Of a DNA stretch of 64,000 nt, positions 27,601 through 36,559 are shown piece by piece (the stretch's first letter is position 1; every line of letters starts with the position of its first letter). Both the position numbers and the translations under genes were made by a program. Source of the DNA: Aestuariimicrobium sp. p3-SID1156 (GTDB lineage Bacteria; Actinomycetota; Actinomycetes; Propionibacteriales; Propionibacteriaceae). Location of the stretch: assembly GCF_025144225.1 (NCBI RefSeq), contig NZ_JALXXB010000004.1, positions 1 through 64,000 of the forward strand. The letters are read 5' to 3'. The notes beneath the pieces are model-generated. The model worked only from the letters and a program-made list of their open reading frames with translations. It did not search any database and was not told the origin of the DNA.

Positions 27601-27977
27601 AGCGCACCGAGCAGGAGGCGGCCACCGAGCAGGAGGCGTCCACCGAGGTCGCGGGCGAGCAGCTGCCTGAGGAGAAGCCCGTCCGTCGCCGCGGCCGCCG
27701 CGTCCGCAAGCAGGTCGAGGCCCACGAGGCCCCGCACGAGGGGGAAGCTCCCGGGGAGGACCGCCAGGAGGCGGCCGAGGTCGTCGCGGAAGCCGAGCAG
27801 GCCGAGGTTGACCCGATCGAGGACGCCCCTCTCAACGAGGAGCCCAGCCAGACGGCCGAGGAGCGGGACGCGACCGCGGAGTTGTCCGATCAGTCGACCG
27901 GAGAGTCGGGTGAGATCCCCGCCGCACAGCCGACACCCGCAGAGGACGAGACTCCCACCGAGGAGTCGGGGGAGTAG
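24696..27977 (+). CDS. rne: Ribonuclease E/G family endoribonuclease
   Basis: A 1093-residue RNA-processing and decay enzyme. The N-terminal 450 or so residues are disordered: acidic Asp/Glu/Ser runs alternating with Arg blocks (RRRRRRGGRRRRR). The conserved core follows: S1-like domain (SATSLIGNIYLGRVQNVLPS), 5'-sensor and DNase-like domain with VIDVNTGRFTG and VIDFIDM (metal-binding Asp residues), then the zinc link ECTHCGGRGY. A long Glu/Arg-rich tail ends the protein. ATG 24696 follows GAGGAG at 5 nt. Palindrome copy 6 is translated near residues 41-54 (SRSAASAAAHGEE). The 230 bp before the start holds no other gene. Confidence 0.93.
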   Translation: MLDDNADSVNPETSAETPDQAPARPRRRRAASRPAGPPSPAPSRSAASAAAHGEELASAPQQDAEPASGERIDTVTQPQRVVEPVMAAEAGEQPDTAASPEGGKPVADEQPAVEERTARRPARKRVTRDAGAATPRRRGRSEQVAEAPAPMPDFAQSAVGEEDELGARLRAAAEAAAVGRGRRRKVTGVVASPFGADADADPDAVLQSLAASIAGTAAPAGEPPVTPGDTGDSASPEELPADSEPDAAAVDGQSTEPVEASDSDSAAPAGAVSSGEADDDVDTDVPDNEEDPDNDEDPDNDEDPDTADDSDNGEGADNGEDSGEDSDDSEGPRRRRRRRGGRRRRRSSSDESDDDSDTNGSDQDDNGESDQDEDSQDSDDSDNSEASDSGRRRRRRRRRRGEDNGGSDDDPNEVVVRVREPRASRRSASDEVTGIEGSTRLEAKRQRRREGRAAGRRRTPILSEAEFLARRESVKRSMLIRQREDYTQLAVLEDDILVEHYVDRASATSLIGNIYLGRVQNVLPSMEAAFVDIGRGRNAVLYAGEVDWDGLGAQGDQRKIEQVYKSGQTVLVQVSKDPVGAKGARLTGHISLPGRYVVYSPGGQLSGISRKLADTERHRLKEILGNLIEDDASVIVRTAAEGASEDELVRDVTRLRAQWESIEKKVKQGSAPQLLYSEPDLTLRIVRDLFTEDFDELVVQGSGGTEDIGESIRNYVDHVAPHLADRLVRWDSADGDVFGKYRIDEQIAKALERKVFLPSGGSLVIDRTEAMTVIDVNTGRFTGTAGNLEATVTSNNLEAAEEVVRQLRLRDIGGIIVIDFIDMVLPSNRELLVRRLVECLSRDRTRHQVAEVSSLGLVQMTRKKIGTGLAEAFTEECTHCGGRGYHRFEEPVESQAPADGGDRGGRRGRGRHGSSGGGSGQSSAQDGAAAAAAEDANTSGSGSARQPRSRSRRGQVEEAPTEEQLKTQERTEQEAATEQEASTEVAGEQLPEEKPVRRRGRRVRKQVEAHEAPHEGEAPGEDRQEAAEVVAEAEQAEVDPIEDAPLNEEPSQTAEERDATAELSDQSTGESGEIPAAQPTPAEDETPTEESGE
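24821..24857. repeat. 37-bp dispersed palindrome, copy 6, inside rne
   Basis: CTCACGATCTGCTGCC, loop TCTGC, GGCAGCACATGGCGAG. It is read in frame as SRSAASAAAHGE within the disordered N-terminus of RNase E. Confidence 0.9.
25551..25604 (+). repeat. 3 x 18-bp tandem repeat in rne
   Basis: Unit CCCGACAACGACGAGGAT repeated three times (the first with GAA for GAC), encoding PDNEED-PDNDED-PDNDED in the acidic N-terminal region. A length-variable site is likely. Confidence 0.85.
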
Positions 27978-28125
27978 GTAGGCGAGTTTGACCCGGGAGG
28001 GCGCACCGACGTAGAGTTGACCCTCGGTGTTCCGACCGGGTCATTCGCTACTCAGGGGAACTGGGGCCAGGCGTCCGTGACGAGGCCCGACACATCAGAG
28101 TTTTTCATTCAGAGGAAGTGGTCAC

Positions 28126-28434
28126 GTGTACGCAATCGTGCGCAGCGGCGGACGCCAGCACAAGGTTGCCGTCGGCGATGTTCTTGAGATCGACAAGATC
28201 GATGACAAGGTCGGCAGCAGCGTCAAGCTCCAGCCCCTCCTGCTGGTCGACGGCGATGCCGTGACCTCGGCGAAGGCTGATCTTGACAAGGTCGAGGTCA
28301 CCGCAGAGGTGCTGGCTGAGACCAAGGGTCCCAAGATCCGCATCCTGAAGTACAAGAACAAGACCGGTTACAAGAAGCGCCAGGGGCACCGCCAGCGGTA
28401 CACCCAGGTCAAGGTCACCGGGATCGAAGGCTGA
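28126..28434 (+). CDS. rplU: 50S ribosomal protein L21
   Basis: A 102-residue ribosomal protein beginning [18 protein letters not shown], with the closing [18 protein letters not shown] block that contacts 23S rRNA. GTG 28126 follows GAGGAAGTGG. It begins the conserved rplU-rpmA-obg order, 148 bp after rne. Confidence 0.95.
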   Translation: MYAIVRSGGRQHKVAVGDVLEIDKIDDKVGSSVKLQPLLLVDGDAVTSAKADLDKVEVTAEVLAETKGPKIRILKYKNKTGYKKRQGHRQRYTQVKVTGIEG

Positions 28435-28445
28435 GGAGCTGAACC

Positions 28446-28706
28446 ATGGCACACAAGAAGGGCGCATCGTCCTCCAAGAACGGTCGTGACTCCAACTCGC
28501 AGCGCCTGGGCGTGAAGCGCTTTGGCGGCGAGCAGGTCAACGCCGGTGAGATCATCGTCCGCCAGCGCGGCACCCACTTCCACCCCGGCGTGAACGTCGG
28601 ACGTGGCGGCGACGACACCCTGTTCGCCCTCGCGGAGGGCAGCGTCGAGTTCGGCACCCGCCGCGGACGTCGTGTCGTCAACATCGTTCCGGCCGAGATG
28701 GCCTGA
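28446..28706 (+). CDS. rpmA: 50S ribosomal protein L27
   Basis: An 86-residue protein with the usual [20 protein letters not shown] start, whose flexible tail reaches the peptidyl transferase centre, and [14 protein letters not shown]. The ATG lies 11 bp after rplU with GAGGAGCTGAACC. Cotranscribed with rplU. Confidence 0.95.
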   Translation: MAHKKGASSSKNGRDSNSQRLGVKRFGGEQVNAGEIIVRQRGTHFHPGVNVGRGGDDTLFALAEGSVEFGTRRGRRVVNIVPAEMA

Positions 28707-28724
28707 ACCTCCCCAGAACGTCGC

Positions 28725-28764
28725 TGACGGGCCACCCCACTTCGGGGTCGGCCCGTCAGTCATT
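28725..28764 (+). terminator. Terminator after rpmA
   Basis: TGACGGGCC pairs with GGCCCGTCA (28750-28758), with inner CCC/GGG pairing, followed by GTCATTTCAT. It separates the ribosomal operon from obg. Confidence 0.75.
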
Positions 28765-28784
28765 TCATCCCTCCGCCGGGTCAC

Positions 28785-28790
28785 TAGACT
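28785..28790 (+). promoter_or_regulatory. -10 element for obg
   Basis: TAGACT lies about 46 bp upstream of the obg ATG, just past the rpmA terminator. Unlike several other promoters here it leaves a leader with a ribosome binding site. Confidence 0.35.
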
Positions 28791-28836
28791 CGCGGTAGAA
28801 CCCCAGGGCCCGGCGGGCCCGGAACGAGGTAGCACC

Positions 28837-30465
28837 ATGGCCATCCCCTCCTTCGTCGACCGTGTGACCCTGAAGGTCAGCGCCGGCAACGGCGGCCACG
28901 GCTGTGCGTCCGTGCACCGGGAGAAGTTCAAGCCCCTCGGCGGCCCCGATGGCGGCAACGGTGGCGACGGTGGCTCGGTGATCCTCGAGGTCGACCCGCA
29001 GGTCACCACCTTGGTCGACTACCACCACCAGTCCCACCGCAAGGCCCAGAACGGACAGCCTGGCAAGGGTGACCACCAGAACGGGTCGGTGGGCGAGGAC
29101 ATCATCCTCGGCGTCCCCGAGGGCACCATCGTCAGCGACGCCACCACCGGCGAAGTTCTGGCCGACCTGACCGGTCCCGGCTCGCGCCTGGTGGTGGCGC
29201 AGGGCGGAAAGGGCGGACTGGGCAATGCCGCGCTCGCGTCCGCGGCCCGCAAGGCCCCCGGTTTCGCCCTGCTCGGCGAGGACGGGGACGAGAGGACGCT
29301 TCGCCTGGAGCTGAAGGTGCTCGCCGACATCGGCCTGGTCGGCTTCCCCAGCGCCGGCAAGTCGAGCCTGATCGCCGCGATCAGCCGGGCGCGTCCCAAG
29401 ATCGCCGACTACCCGTTCACCACGCTGGTGCCCAACCTGGGTGTGGTGGTCGCCGAGGATGTCACCTTCACCGTCGCCGACGTCCCGGGCCTGATTGAGG
29501 GCGCCTCCGAGGGCCGTGGGCTGGGCTTTGACTTCCTGCGCCACATCGAGCGCTGCGAGGCGCTGGTGCACGTCATCGACACCGCCACCTTCGAACCCGG
29601 ACGCGACCCGCTCAGCGACCTGGACACCATTGAGGCCGAACTCACCGCCCACGGTGGTCTGGAGGACCGCCCGCGCATCGTCGCCCTGAACAAGGTTGAC
29701 GTGCCCGATGGGGCCGAGATCGCCGAGATGGTCGCCGACCAGATCCGCGAGCGTGGCCTGCCGGTCTACCAGGTCTCCACCAAGTCCGGCGAGGGTCTGA
29801 AGCAGCTCGTCTTTGCCATGGCCCAACTGGTCGCCGCACGCCGTGCGATGCGTCCGGAGAAGGCTGCCGCACCCACGGTCCTCACCCCGGCCCCCGTTGG
29901 CAGCAAGTCCCCGACCGCCGGAGGGGCGGAGTTCACCATCAGACGGCAGGGCGATGGTGAAGGGGGCTTCGTGTGGCGGGTTCGTGGCACCAAGCCCGAA
30001 CGCTGGGTGCGCCAGACCGATTTCAACAACCCCGAGGCCGTGGGCTACCTGGCCGATCGCCTCAACCGGCTCGGTGTCGAGGACGCCCTGGCCACGCAGG
30101 GTGCCGTCGCCGGCGATGCGGTCGCCATCGGCGGTGAGGACGCCGTGGTCTTCGACTTTGCCCCCCAGATCGACACCGGTGCTGAGATCCTGGCCCGTCG
30201 CGGCGAGGACCAGCGCCTGGAGCGGGAGCGCCCCTCCGCGACCCGTCGACGCCAGGAGGACAAGGAGTACCACGAGGCTCGGGCCGACCACGGCGTGGTG
30301 GGTCGCGACACCACCGGACGCTCCTGGCGGGCGGTCGACTACGCCCTCACCGGGCTTGACGAGGACGAGCGCAGCCCGCGCCGCGACCCCCGCGAACTGT
30401 GGGACCAGGAGTGGCAGGACGAGGACGTCGAGGTCGAGTGGGTGGGCCAGCCCGATGAGGACTGA
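28837..30465 (+). CDS. obg: GTPase Obg/CgtA
   Basis: A 542-residue ribosome-assembly GTPase. The Gly-rich Obg fold ([15 protein letters not shown] to [11 protein letters not shown]) is followed by the G domain with G1 GFPSAGKSS, the switch [11 protein letters not shown]3 DVPGL and G4 NKVD. Then come the C-terminal OCT domain ([19 protein letters not shown]) and a charged extension of about 80 residues, longer than common. ATG 28837 is preceded by GAGGTAGCACC. The gene end overlaps proB by 11 bp. Confidence 0.95.
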   Translation: MAIPSFVDRVTLKVSAGNGGHGCASVHREKFKPLGGPDGGNGGDGGSVILEVDPQVTTLVDYHHQSHRKAQNGQPGKGDHQNGSVGEDIILGVPEGTIVSDATTGEVLADLTGPGSRLVVAQGGKGGLGNAALASAARKAPGFALLGEDGDERTLRLELKVLADIGLVGFPSAGKSSLIAAISRARPKIADYPFTTLVPNLGVVVAEDVTFTVADVPGLIEGASEGRGLGFDFLRHIERCEALVHVIDTATFEPGRDPLSDLDTIEAELTAHGGLEDRPRIVALNKVDVPDGAEIAEMVADQIRERGLPVYQVSTKSGEGLKQLVFAMAQLVAARRAMRPEKAAAPTVLTPAPVGSKSPTAGGAEFTIRRQGDGEGGFVWRVRGTKPERWVRQTDFNNPEAVGYLADRLNRLGVEDALATQGAVAGDAVAIGGEDAVVFDFAPQIDTGAEILARRGEDQRLERERPSATRRRQEDKEYHEARADHGVVGRDTTGRSWRAVDYALTGLDEDERSPRRDPRELWDQEWQDEDVEVEWVGQPDED

Positions 30466-31627
30466 CCCCCTGGCCCCGGCCGAACCCGATCCCGTCCGGC
30501 AGTCGATCCGGTCCGCCGAACGGATCGTGGTCAAGGTCGGCTCCTCCTCGCTCACCCGGGAACAGGGCGGCACACTGGACCCCGAGCGCCTGCGCCAGTT
30601 GGTCGACACGCTCGCCGACCTGCGCGCCTCGGGCAAGCAGGTGGTGCTGATCTCCTCCGGCGCGATTGCCGCAGGTCTGGCGCCACTGGGCTTCCGGCGC
30701 CGACCGCGAGACCTGGCCAGCCAGCAGGCTGCCGCGTCCGTGGGGCAGGGGTTGCTCGTACGCGCCTACACCGAGGCCTTCAACCAGCACGGGCTGCAGG
30801 TCGGGCAGGTGCTGTTGACGGTCGACGACCTCACCCGGCGCACGAGCTACAAGAATGCGGTCCGCACCCTGGGGAGGCTGTTGCGCCTGCAGGCGGTGCC
30901 GATCGTGAACGAGAACGACACCGTCGCCACCCATGAGGTGCATTTCGGTGACAACGACCGCCTGGCGGCTCTGGTGGCCCAGCTCGTTCGCGCGGACGCG
31001 CTCGTGCTGCTCAGCGATGTCGATTCCCTCTACACCGCACACCCCGACGAGCCCGGTGCCGAGCCGATCCACCTGGTCACCGACATGGACCAGTTGCAGG
31101 TCGACACGTCCCGCATCGGCAGTGCCGTGGGCACCGGTGGCATGGTCACCAAGCTGCAGGCCGCCCAGATCGCCACCTCTGCCGGTATCCCGGTGGTGCT
31201 GACCTCGGCTGCCCATGCGCGTGAGGCCGTCTTCGGGCAGCGGGTGGGCACCTGGTTCGAGCCCAGCGGCAAGCGCCGCCCCCGCCGGCTGCTCTGGCTG
31301 GCGCACGCCTCCCACGCACGGGGCACCCTGCTGGTCGACGAGGGCGCGGCCCGGGCCCTGACCCAACGGAAGGCGTCCCTGCTCGCGATCGGCATCACCG
31401 GAATCGACGGGGACTTCGTGGCCGGTGACCCGGTCGACATCGTCGCTCCCACCGGACGCACCATTGCCCGCGGGCTGGTCGGTTTCTCCGCCGAGGAACT
31501 GCCCACCATGTTGGGGCTCAGCTCAAGGGAACTGGCCGACAAGCTGGGCGCGGAATACGAACGTGAGGTCGTCCACCGTGACGCCCTCGTCCTGCTGCGG
31601 GGCGCGCGGACGCGCGCTGCCTCCTGA
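30455..31627 (+). CDS. proB: Glutamate 5-kinase
   Basis: A 390-residue first enzyme of proline synthesis (glutamate to glutamyl-5-phosphate). The amino-acid-kinase domain shows [41 protein letters not shown] and [14 protein letters not shown]-terminal PUA domain begins near residue 280 ([14 protein letters not shown]). ATG 30455 overlaps the obg stop, implying coupled translation. proA follows, separated by a PQ-loop gene. Confidence 0.93.
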   Translation: MRTDPLAPAEPDPVRQSIRSAERIVVKVGSSSLTREQGGTLDPERLRQLVDTLADLRASGKQVVLISSGAIAAGLAPLGFRRRPRDLASQQAAASVGQGLLVRAYTEAFNQHGLQVGQVLLTVDDLTRRTSYKNAVRTLGRLLRLQAVPIVNENDTVATHEVHFGDNDRLAALVAQLVRADALVLLSDVDSLYTAHPDEPGAEPIHLVTDMDQLQVDTSRIGSAVGTGGMVTKLQAAQIATSAGIPVVLTSAAHAREAVFGQRVGTWFEPSGKRRPRRLLWLAHASHARGTLLVDEGAARALTQRKASLLAIGITGIDGDFVAGDPVDIVAPTGRTIARGLVGFSAEELPTMLGLSSRELADKLGAEYEREVVHRDALVLLRGARTRAAS

Positions 31628-31643
31628 GACTCGGGAGGGCATC

Positions 31644-32252
31644 ATGCTGACCGTGCTGGGATGGGTCGCCGCTGCCTGCGGCAGCGCACTGTCGTTGCCG
31701 CAACTGGTGCGCATCCTGCGTGCCAAGACCTCGGCCGGCCTCTCGCTGTTGCTCTGGCAGCTGCTGATGGCCGCCAGCATCGGGTGGACCCACCACGGCC
31801 TGCTGGTCACCCACCGACCCAACATCTGGTTGCCGAACCTGGCGACAGCGATCACCAGCGCCCTGCTGGTCCGCTTCCTCGCCAAGGACCGCGGGCTGCG
31901 ATCCACGGTGTGGATCCTGCCGCTGGTGCTCTCGGGAGTGCTGATCGGCATCGACCTGACCTTCGGCGCGCTCGCCTACGGCATCGCCACCTCCATTCCA
32001 CAGGTGATCGGTGCTGCGGCCCAGCTGCTGGACGTGATCCGCAGCATCGACATTGCCGGGGTGAGCGTGGTCTTCCTCGGGTTCTCCGTCGTGGTGCAAG
32101 CCCTGTGGCTGATCTGGGGAGCGCTCGCCGGAGAAGTATCGGTGGTCGTTTCGGCAACCTGCAATGGTGCCGTGGTGCTGGTCACCTACCTCTGGTACCT
32201 GTTGCGTCGCGCCGGGTTGCTGCGTGCGATGCCGCTGGGTGGCACGGTCTGA
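31644..32252 (+). CDS. PQ-loop/SWEET-like membrane protein
   Basis: A 202-residue, roughly seven-helix membrane protein with two PQ-loop motifs: [20 protein letters not shown] near the start and [18 protein letters not shown] at about 120-140. Two triple-helix bundles in one chain resemble full-length SWEET-type transporters rather than bacterial SemiSWEETs. GGGAGGGC precedes ATG 31644. It is wedged between proB and proA, so a role in amino acid or sugar movement is possible but unproven. Confidence 0.7.
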   Translation: MLTVLGWVAAACGSALSLPQLVRILRAKTSAGLSLLLWQLLMAASIGWTHHGLLVTHRPNIWLPNLATAITSALLVRFLAKDRGLRSTVWILPLVLSGVLIGIDLTFGALAYGIATSIPQVIGAAAQLLDVIRSIDIAGVSVVFLGFSVVVQALWLIWGALAGEVSVVVSATCNGAVVLVTYLWYLLRRAGLLRAMPLGGTV

Positions 32253-32282
32253 GCAGCGTCCAGTCGAGGCGGACGGCAGCAC

Positions 32283-32288
32283 TAGTCT
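32283..32288 (+). promoter_or_regulatory. -10 element for leaderless proA
   Basis: TAGTCT, then GGGACGC, then ATG 32296 (7-nt spacing) without a ribosome binding site. proA may thus be expressed independently of proB. Confidence 0.5.
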
Positions 32289-32295
32289 GGGACGC

Positions 32296-33591
32296 ATGGA
32301 GTCCGCAGCCACGCACGTTCCCCACACCGGCGACCAGTCCGCCGGGGTGACGCCCTTCCAGGCCCAGGCGCAGGGTGCACGCCGAGCAGCGCGCGAGCTG
32401 GCCACCGCCTCCCGCCAAACCAAGGACGCGGCGCTGCACGCGATGGCCGACGCCCTGCTCGAAGCGCGTCGGGAGGTGCTGGGAGCCAATGGTCGCGACG
32501 TCGCCACCGCCCGTGAGCAGGGCACCAGCGAGGCCATGGTCGATCGGCTCGCCCTCACCGATGCCCGCCTCGAGGCGATGACGCAGGGCCTGCGTGACCT
32601 GGCCATGCTGCCCGACCCTGTCGGTGAGGTGCTGCGCGGCTGGAAGACAGGTGCTGGTGTCCGCATCGAGCAGGTGCGCGTCCCGCTGGGCGTGGTCGGC
32701 ATCATCTATGAGGCCCGGCCCAATGTCACTGCCGATGCCGCCGGGATCTGCCTCAAGTCGGGCAATGCGACCCTGCTGCGCGGTTCCAGCTCGGCCCTGG
32801 AGTCCAACCGTGTGATCGTGGCCGCCCTGCGTGCTGGCCTGGAGGCTGCCGGGCTGCCCGCCGATGCCGTCAACCTGGTCGAGGGCGGCCGCGAGGTCAC
32901 CACCACGATGATGCGAGCACGCGGTCTGGTCGACGTGCTCATTCCTCGAGGGGGAGCAGGGCTGATCAACCACGTCGTCGAGAACTCCCAGGTCCCGGTG
33001 ATCGAGACCGGCACCGGCAACTGCCACCTCTACGTCGACGCGTCGGCCGACCTGGAGATGGCGCTGGAGATCGCGCTGAATGCCAAGACCCAGCGCCCCA
33101 GCGTGTGCAATGCCCTGGAGACCGTTCTGGTCCACCAGGACGTGGCCGGGGAGTTCTGGGCTGCCGCCGGGCCGGCCCTGTCCGGGGCGGGGGTGACCGT
33201 CCATGCCGACCCGGGAACCGTCGACCTGGTGCCTGGAGCAGTCGCGGCCACCGAGGAGGACTATCTGGCCGAGGCGCTGTCACTGGACCTGTCCGCCCGC
33301 GTGGTGGGTTCGATCGACCAGGCCATCGAACACATCCAGGCCCACACCACGGGGCACTCGGAGACCATCGTGAGCGAGGATGCCAGGGCCATCGAGGAGT
33401 TCGTCGGGCGCGTCGATGCCGCCGCGGTCCTGGTCAACGCCTCCAGTCGCTTCGTCGACGGGGGAGAGTTCGGCTTCGGCGCCGAAATCGGCATCTCCAC
33501 CCAGAAGCTGCACGCGCGCGGGCCGATGGGGCTGGAGGAGATGACCTCGACCAAGTACGTGGTGACCGGACGAGGGCAGGTGCGGGGCTGA
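32296..33591 (+). CDS. proA: Gamma-glutamyl phosphate reductase
   Basis: A 431-residue NADPH-dependent aldehyde-dehydrogenase-fold enzyme making glutamate-5-semialdehyde. Diagnostic stretches are [50 protein letters not shown], the active-site region [15 protein letters not shown] (catalytic Cys) and the closing [20 protein letters not shown]. The N-terminus is longer than average by about 15 residues but is supported by the leaderless promoter. Confidence 0.95.
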   Translation: MESAATHVPHTGDQSAGVTPFQAQAQGARRAARELATASRQTKDAALHAMADALLEARREVLGANGRDVATAREQGTSEAMVDRLALTDARLEAMTQGLRDLAMLPDPVGEVLRGWKTGAGVRIEQVRVPLGVVGIIYEARPNVTADAAGICLKSGNATLLRGSSSALESNRVIVAALRAGLEAAGLPADAVNLVEGGREVTTTMMRARGLVDVLIPRGGAGLINHVVENSQVPVIETGTGNCHLYVDASADLEMALEIALNAKTQRPSVCNALETVLVHQDVAGEFWAAAGPALSGAGVTVHADPGTVDLVPGAVAATEEDYLAEALSLDLSARVVGSIDQAIEHIQAHTTGHSETIVSEDARAIEEFVGRVDAAAVLVNASSRFVDGGEFGFGAEIGISTQKLHARGPMGLEEMTSTKYVVTGRGQVRG

Positions 33592-33598
33592 GGTTCGC

Positions 33599-33604
33599 TA
33601 GGCT
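33599..33604 (+). promoter_or_regulatory. -10 element for the 39-residue membrane protein gene
   Basis: TAGGCT, GTCGAC, ATG 33611: 6-nt spacing, no ribosome binding site. Confidence 0.45.
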
Positions 33605-33610
33605 GTCGAC

Positions 33611-33730
33611 ATGCTACTTGCCCTTGAGACTGAGTACATGCCCTTCGTGATCGCGGGCATCGCCCTGCTCCTGCTCATGATCGGCCTGTCGATCGTGCTC
33701 TACGTCGGTTCCAGCCGGCCGCATTCCTGA
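33611..33730 (+). CDS. 39-residue single-pass membrane protein
   Basis: A short gene between proA and nadD encoding [20 protein letters not shown], then [19 protein letters not shown]. Residues 11-33 form one strong membrane helix; the acidic N-terminus and the SSRPHS tail suggest N-out/C-in. Its start has a leaderless -10 box and its stop lies 4 bp before nadD, so the promoter probably also serves nadD and rsfS. No homologue family is recognised. Confidence 0.55.
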   Translation: MLLALETEYMPFVIAGIALLLLMIGLSIVLYVGSSRPHS

Positions 33731-33734
33731 GCCT

Positions 33735-34418
33735 GTGGTCAGCGACACCTCGATTGTCGCCACCCGGCCCGGACGCCGTCGTCTGGGCGTCATGGGTGGC
33801 ACCTTCGACCCCATCCACCACGGTCACCTGGTCGCCGCCAGTGAGGTGGCGGCCCGTTTCGACCTCGACGAGGTCGTCTTCGTGCCCACCGGCGTGCCCT
33901 GGCAGAAGGCCGGGCGCACGGTGTCCGGACCCGAGGACAGATACCTGATGACGGTCATCGCGACCGCGTCCAACCCGCAGTTCTCGGTGAGCCGGGTGGA
34001 CATCGACCGCCCCGGTGACACCTACACCGTCGACACGTTGCGGGACCTGCATGCCCTGCGCGGTCGCGACACTGATTTGTTCTTCATCACCGGTGCGGAC
34101 GCCCTGGCCCAGATCCTGACCTGGCATGGCGCGGAGGAGCTGTTCGACCTCGCCCACTTCGTCGGGGTGTCGCGGCCGGGGGTGGACCTGGGGGAGAAGG
34201 ACATCTCGCACCTGCCAGCCGAAAAGGTCACCCTGGTGGAGATTCCTGCCATGGCGATCTCCTCCACGGCCTGCCGCGAACGCGTCAGCGAAGGGCTGCC
34301 GATCTGGTACCTGGTGCCCGACGGCATCGTGCAGTACATCGCCAAGCGGGGCCTCTACAAGGTGGGCTTCGCCAACCCCGACAATGACGACACCGATCCC
34401 GGCGCCACAAGGAGCTGA
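33735..34418 (+). CDS. nadD: Nicotinate-nucleotide adenylyltransferase
   Basis: A 227-residue enzyme forming deamido-NAD from NaMN and ATP. The nucleotidyltransferase signature [17 protein letters not shown] is at residues 21-37. [21 protein letters not shown] and [21 protein letters not shown] complete the fold. GTG 33735 leaves the standard core after a short variable start. It sits in the conserved proA-nadD-rsfS order. Confidence 0.93.
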   Translation: MVSDTSIVATRPGRRRLGVMGGTFDPIHHGHLVAASEVAARFDLDEVVFVPTGVPWQKAGRTVSGPEDRYLMTVIATASNPQFSVSRVDIDRPGDTYTVDTLRDLHALRGRDTDLFFITGADALAQILTWHGAEELFDLAHFVGVSRPGVDLGEKDISHLPAEKVTLVEIPAMAISSTACRERVSEGLPIWYLVPDGIVQYIAKRGLYKVGFANPDNDDTDPGATRS

Positions 34419-34423
34419 AAGCC

Positions 34424-34954
34424 ATGACCGAGCCGACTGACATCACCGAACCCACGCATCCGGCCCACGAGCCTGCGGTGACCGATGGGCAGGCACCGGC
34501 GGCGCCAGCGTCCGGGGCTGCCACTGAGGCGATCGCCGCCACGCAGGTTGCTGCCCGAGCGGCAGCAGCCAAGCGCGGCAAGAACGTCATTGCCTTCGAT
34601 GTCAGCCAGCACCTGGCGATCACCGATGTCTTCCTGGTCGTGTCGGCCAGCAACGAGCGCCAGGTCGGTGCCATCGTGGACGCCATCGAGGAGGCGCTTC
34701 TCAAGGCTCCCGAGCGACGAAAGCCGACCCGCCGCGAGGGCGACCGCGAGAACCGCTGGGTGCTGCTGGACTACATCGACATCGTGGTCCATGTCCAGCA
34801 CGACGAGGAGCGCGAGCTCTACTCCCTGGAGCGCCTGTGGCGTGACTGCCCCCGCATCGAACTCGACCTGGACGACGTCGAGGCCGAACCCGAGCCCGAC
34901 ACGATGGACGACGAGCAGGCCCGCGCCTGGGGCTGGGGAACCCCGCAGCACTGA
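34424..34954 (+). CDS. rsfS: Ribosomal silencing factor RsfS
   Basis: A 176-residue protein that binds L14 and blocks subunit joining when nutrients are low. The core shows KNVIAFDVSQHLAITDVFLV, SASNERQVGAIVDAIEE, RRKPTRREGDRENRWVLLDY and DIVVHVQHDEERELYSLERL. About 40 N-terminal residues are a Thr/Pro/Ala-rich extension not needed for the fold. AAGGAGCTGAAAGCC precedes ATG 34424, 5 bp after nadD. Confidence 0.93.
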   Translation: MTEPTDITEPTHPAHEPAVTDGQAPAAPASGAATEAIAATQVAARAAAAKRGKNVIAFDVSQHLAITDVFLVVSASNERQVGAIVDAIEEALLKAPERRKPTRREGDRENRWVLLDYIDIVVHVQHDEERELYSLERLWRDCPRIELDLDDVEAEPEPDTMDDEQARAWGWGTPQH

Positions 34955-35011
34955 TCCAGCCCCGCCGCCCACTCGGCTCCCACACCACTGGCCACAAGCG
35001 ATAGGACGCCC

Positions 35012-35659
35012 ATGACCACCACCCTGCTCCTGCTCCGACACGGCCAGACCGACTGGAACGCCTCCGGCCGTTTCCAGGGCCAGAAGGACGTCCCGCTCAA
35101 CTCCACCGGGCACCAACAGGCTGCTGTGGCGGCCCGCGCGCTGGCGGCCATGAATCCCGATGCCCTGTGGTGTTCACCGCTGACCAGGACGCGCGAGACC
35201 ATGGCTCCACTGGCGCAACGCACCGGGTTGCCCGTCAGCTACGACGACCGGCTCAAGGAGATCCACGTCGGCAGCTGGGAGGGGCTGACGATGGAGACCG
35301 TCGACCAGGTCGACCCCGGGTTCCGACGCGCGCTGGCGGAGGCTCGCGATTACCGCCGTTCACCGCAGGGGGAGACCGCCACCGAGACCGGATTGCGTTG
35401 GGCGTCCGCCATCAGCGACATCTCCACAGCGCATGAGGGCCAGCTGGTGGTGGTCGTCAGCCACGGCCTGGCGCTGCGGCAGGGCGTCTGCGCCTTCCTG
35501 GGCTGGAGCTGGGAGGTCAGCCAGCAGCTGGGCAGCTTTGACAACTGCTCGTGGGCGACGCTGGAGGATCGTCACGGCCGGTGGCGGCTGGCCACCTACA
35601 ACGAAAACGTGTCCTCGATGATGGCGCTCATGGACGACCCGTCCCCGGAACAAGCCTAG
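35012..35659 (+). CDS. Histidine phosphatase / phosphoglycerate mutase-like protein
   Basis: A 215-residue member of the branch 1 histidine phosphatase superfamily. The phospho-acceptor motif is LLRHGQTDWNASGRFQG (His10), the second conserved block is SPLTRTRETMAPL, and the distal histidine lies in VVVVSHGLALRQG. Its position after rsfS is typical of actinobacteria, where it is often called a phosphoglycerate mutase, but physiological substrates are mostly unknown. AGGAC precedes the ATG. Confidence 0.88.
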   Translation: MTTTLLLLRHGQTDWNASGRFQGQKDVPLNSTGHQQAAVAARALAAMNPDALWCSPLTRTRETMAPLAQRTGLPVSYDDRLKEIHVGSWEGLTMETVDQVDPGFRRALAEARDYRRSPQGETATETGLRWASAISDISTAHEGQLVVVVSHGLALRQGVCAFLGWSWEVSQQLGSFDNCSWATLEDRHGRWRLATYNENVSSMMALMDDPSPEQA

Positions 35660-35699
35660 GGCTTGAATACCTTGTCAGCGGGTGGTTCCGGGCTCGATT

Positions 35700-36480
35700 T
35701 CACAAACCGGTTCGGAGTGCGCTAATCTCTTCTAGTCCCAAGCGGAGGTCGGAAGACCGAAACGAGGGGCCACCCGCCGCAAGGCTTGGGGCTATGGCGC
35801 AGTTGGTAGCGCGCTTCCATGGCATGGAAGAGGCCAGGGGTTCGAATCCCCTTAGCTCCACCAGATCGGACGTAGTAGAACACCTGACATCGTTGGGTGC
35901 GAGGGCGGCGAACGGCTCGTTGAGCTGGATCGCCGCTTTTTCGTCTTCGGTGATGAGGACGCATTGGTAGAAGGCTTGGTTTGCGAGGCGCTTGCCCAGG
36001 TCGTCGGTGCGCTCGTACATGGTGGCGCAGTCGGCCAGCAGCCGTAGTGCGGTGGCGAGGTGCTGGCGGGGGCCGTCGTGGTCGTGCCGCTCAGCTTCCA
36101 GGCGGCGGGTGACATCGGCCAGAGCGATCCTGATCCGGTCCTGGTGTCGTTTCAGGGTGTCGAGGTCGATGGCGTCGGCGAAGTGGGCTTCGAGGAGTTT
36201 GTCTGCTTCGGCTTCCAGCCGCTGTTTGGTGGCGGTGAGGTCGTCGATGGCTTGGGACCGTTCAGCCAGGCGCTCATCGAAGGCCGCTTCGACCCGTTCT
36301 GCGAGCTGTGCGTAGGTGGTCGGGGTGGTGGCGATCTGTTGGTAGCAGTCGGTGACGAGTTGTTCGGCGATGCCGACGGGCACAGCCTTCCTCGTGCAGC
36401 GGGTGCGTTTGGTGGCTCGGCCGGTGCAGATGTAGTAGTGAACCGCACTGGGTTTGATGGAGACTCGCCCTATTTGATTC
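35700..36480 (-). pseudogene. Large serine recombinase, C-terminal remnant
   Basis: The frame retains the recombinase zinc-ribbon half (YYICTGRATKRTRCTRKAVP), a long coiled coil (about 100 residues rich in AERVEAAFDERLAERSQAID-type heptads) and a C-terminal helix pair with NQAFYQCVLITEDE. The resolvase catalytic domain and recombinase domain are missing. The reading frame runs antisense into the tRNA as VELRGFEPLASSMPWKRATN, a hallmark of integrases that end beside an attachment site in a tRNA gene. Its 5' side is fused to an IS-like end, so it is inactive. Confidence 0.7.
35788..35863 (+). tRNA. tRNA-Ala(GGC)
   Basis: Acceptor GGGGCTA pairs with TAGCTCC (one G-T pair), the anticodon stem CTTCC/GGAAG encloses ATGGCAT (anticodon GGC), the T arm is AGGGGTTCGAATCCCCT, and an encoded CCA lies at 35861-35863. 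An integrase relic begins immediately downstream on the opposite strand, marking a probable attachment site in the 3' end of this gene. Confidence 0.95.
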
Positions 36481-36496
36481 CTACCAGCACCTGTTC

Positions 36497-36559
36497 CTTC
36501 GGCATGACTCCATCCTCGTTTCCAAGACCAGGTGTCTCCAACAAACTCAGTACGTTTCA
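36497..36559 (-). mobile_element. End remnant of an IS3-like element
   Basis: Read on the minus strand, ACTGAGTTTGTTGGAGACAC near 36550-36530 resembles actinobacterial IS3-family terminal repeats. It is followed by GAGGATGGAGTC and an ATG encoding MPKE, the usual first residues of such transposase OrfA proteins. The sequence then switches to the recombinase relic. No second end is seen, so only about 60 bp of the element remains. Confidence 0.4.

Noticed and set aside
25659..27737. A 692-codon frame antisense to rne
   Set aside because: Shadow of the biased codon usage in rne; low-complexity product, no start signals.
31670..31690. GCTGCCTGCGGCAGC palindrome in the PQ-loop gene
   Set aside because: Lacks the ATGTG/CACAT part and the 5-nt loop of the dispersed element; the encoded [11 protein letters not shown] fits the gene family, so chance.
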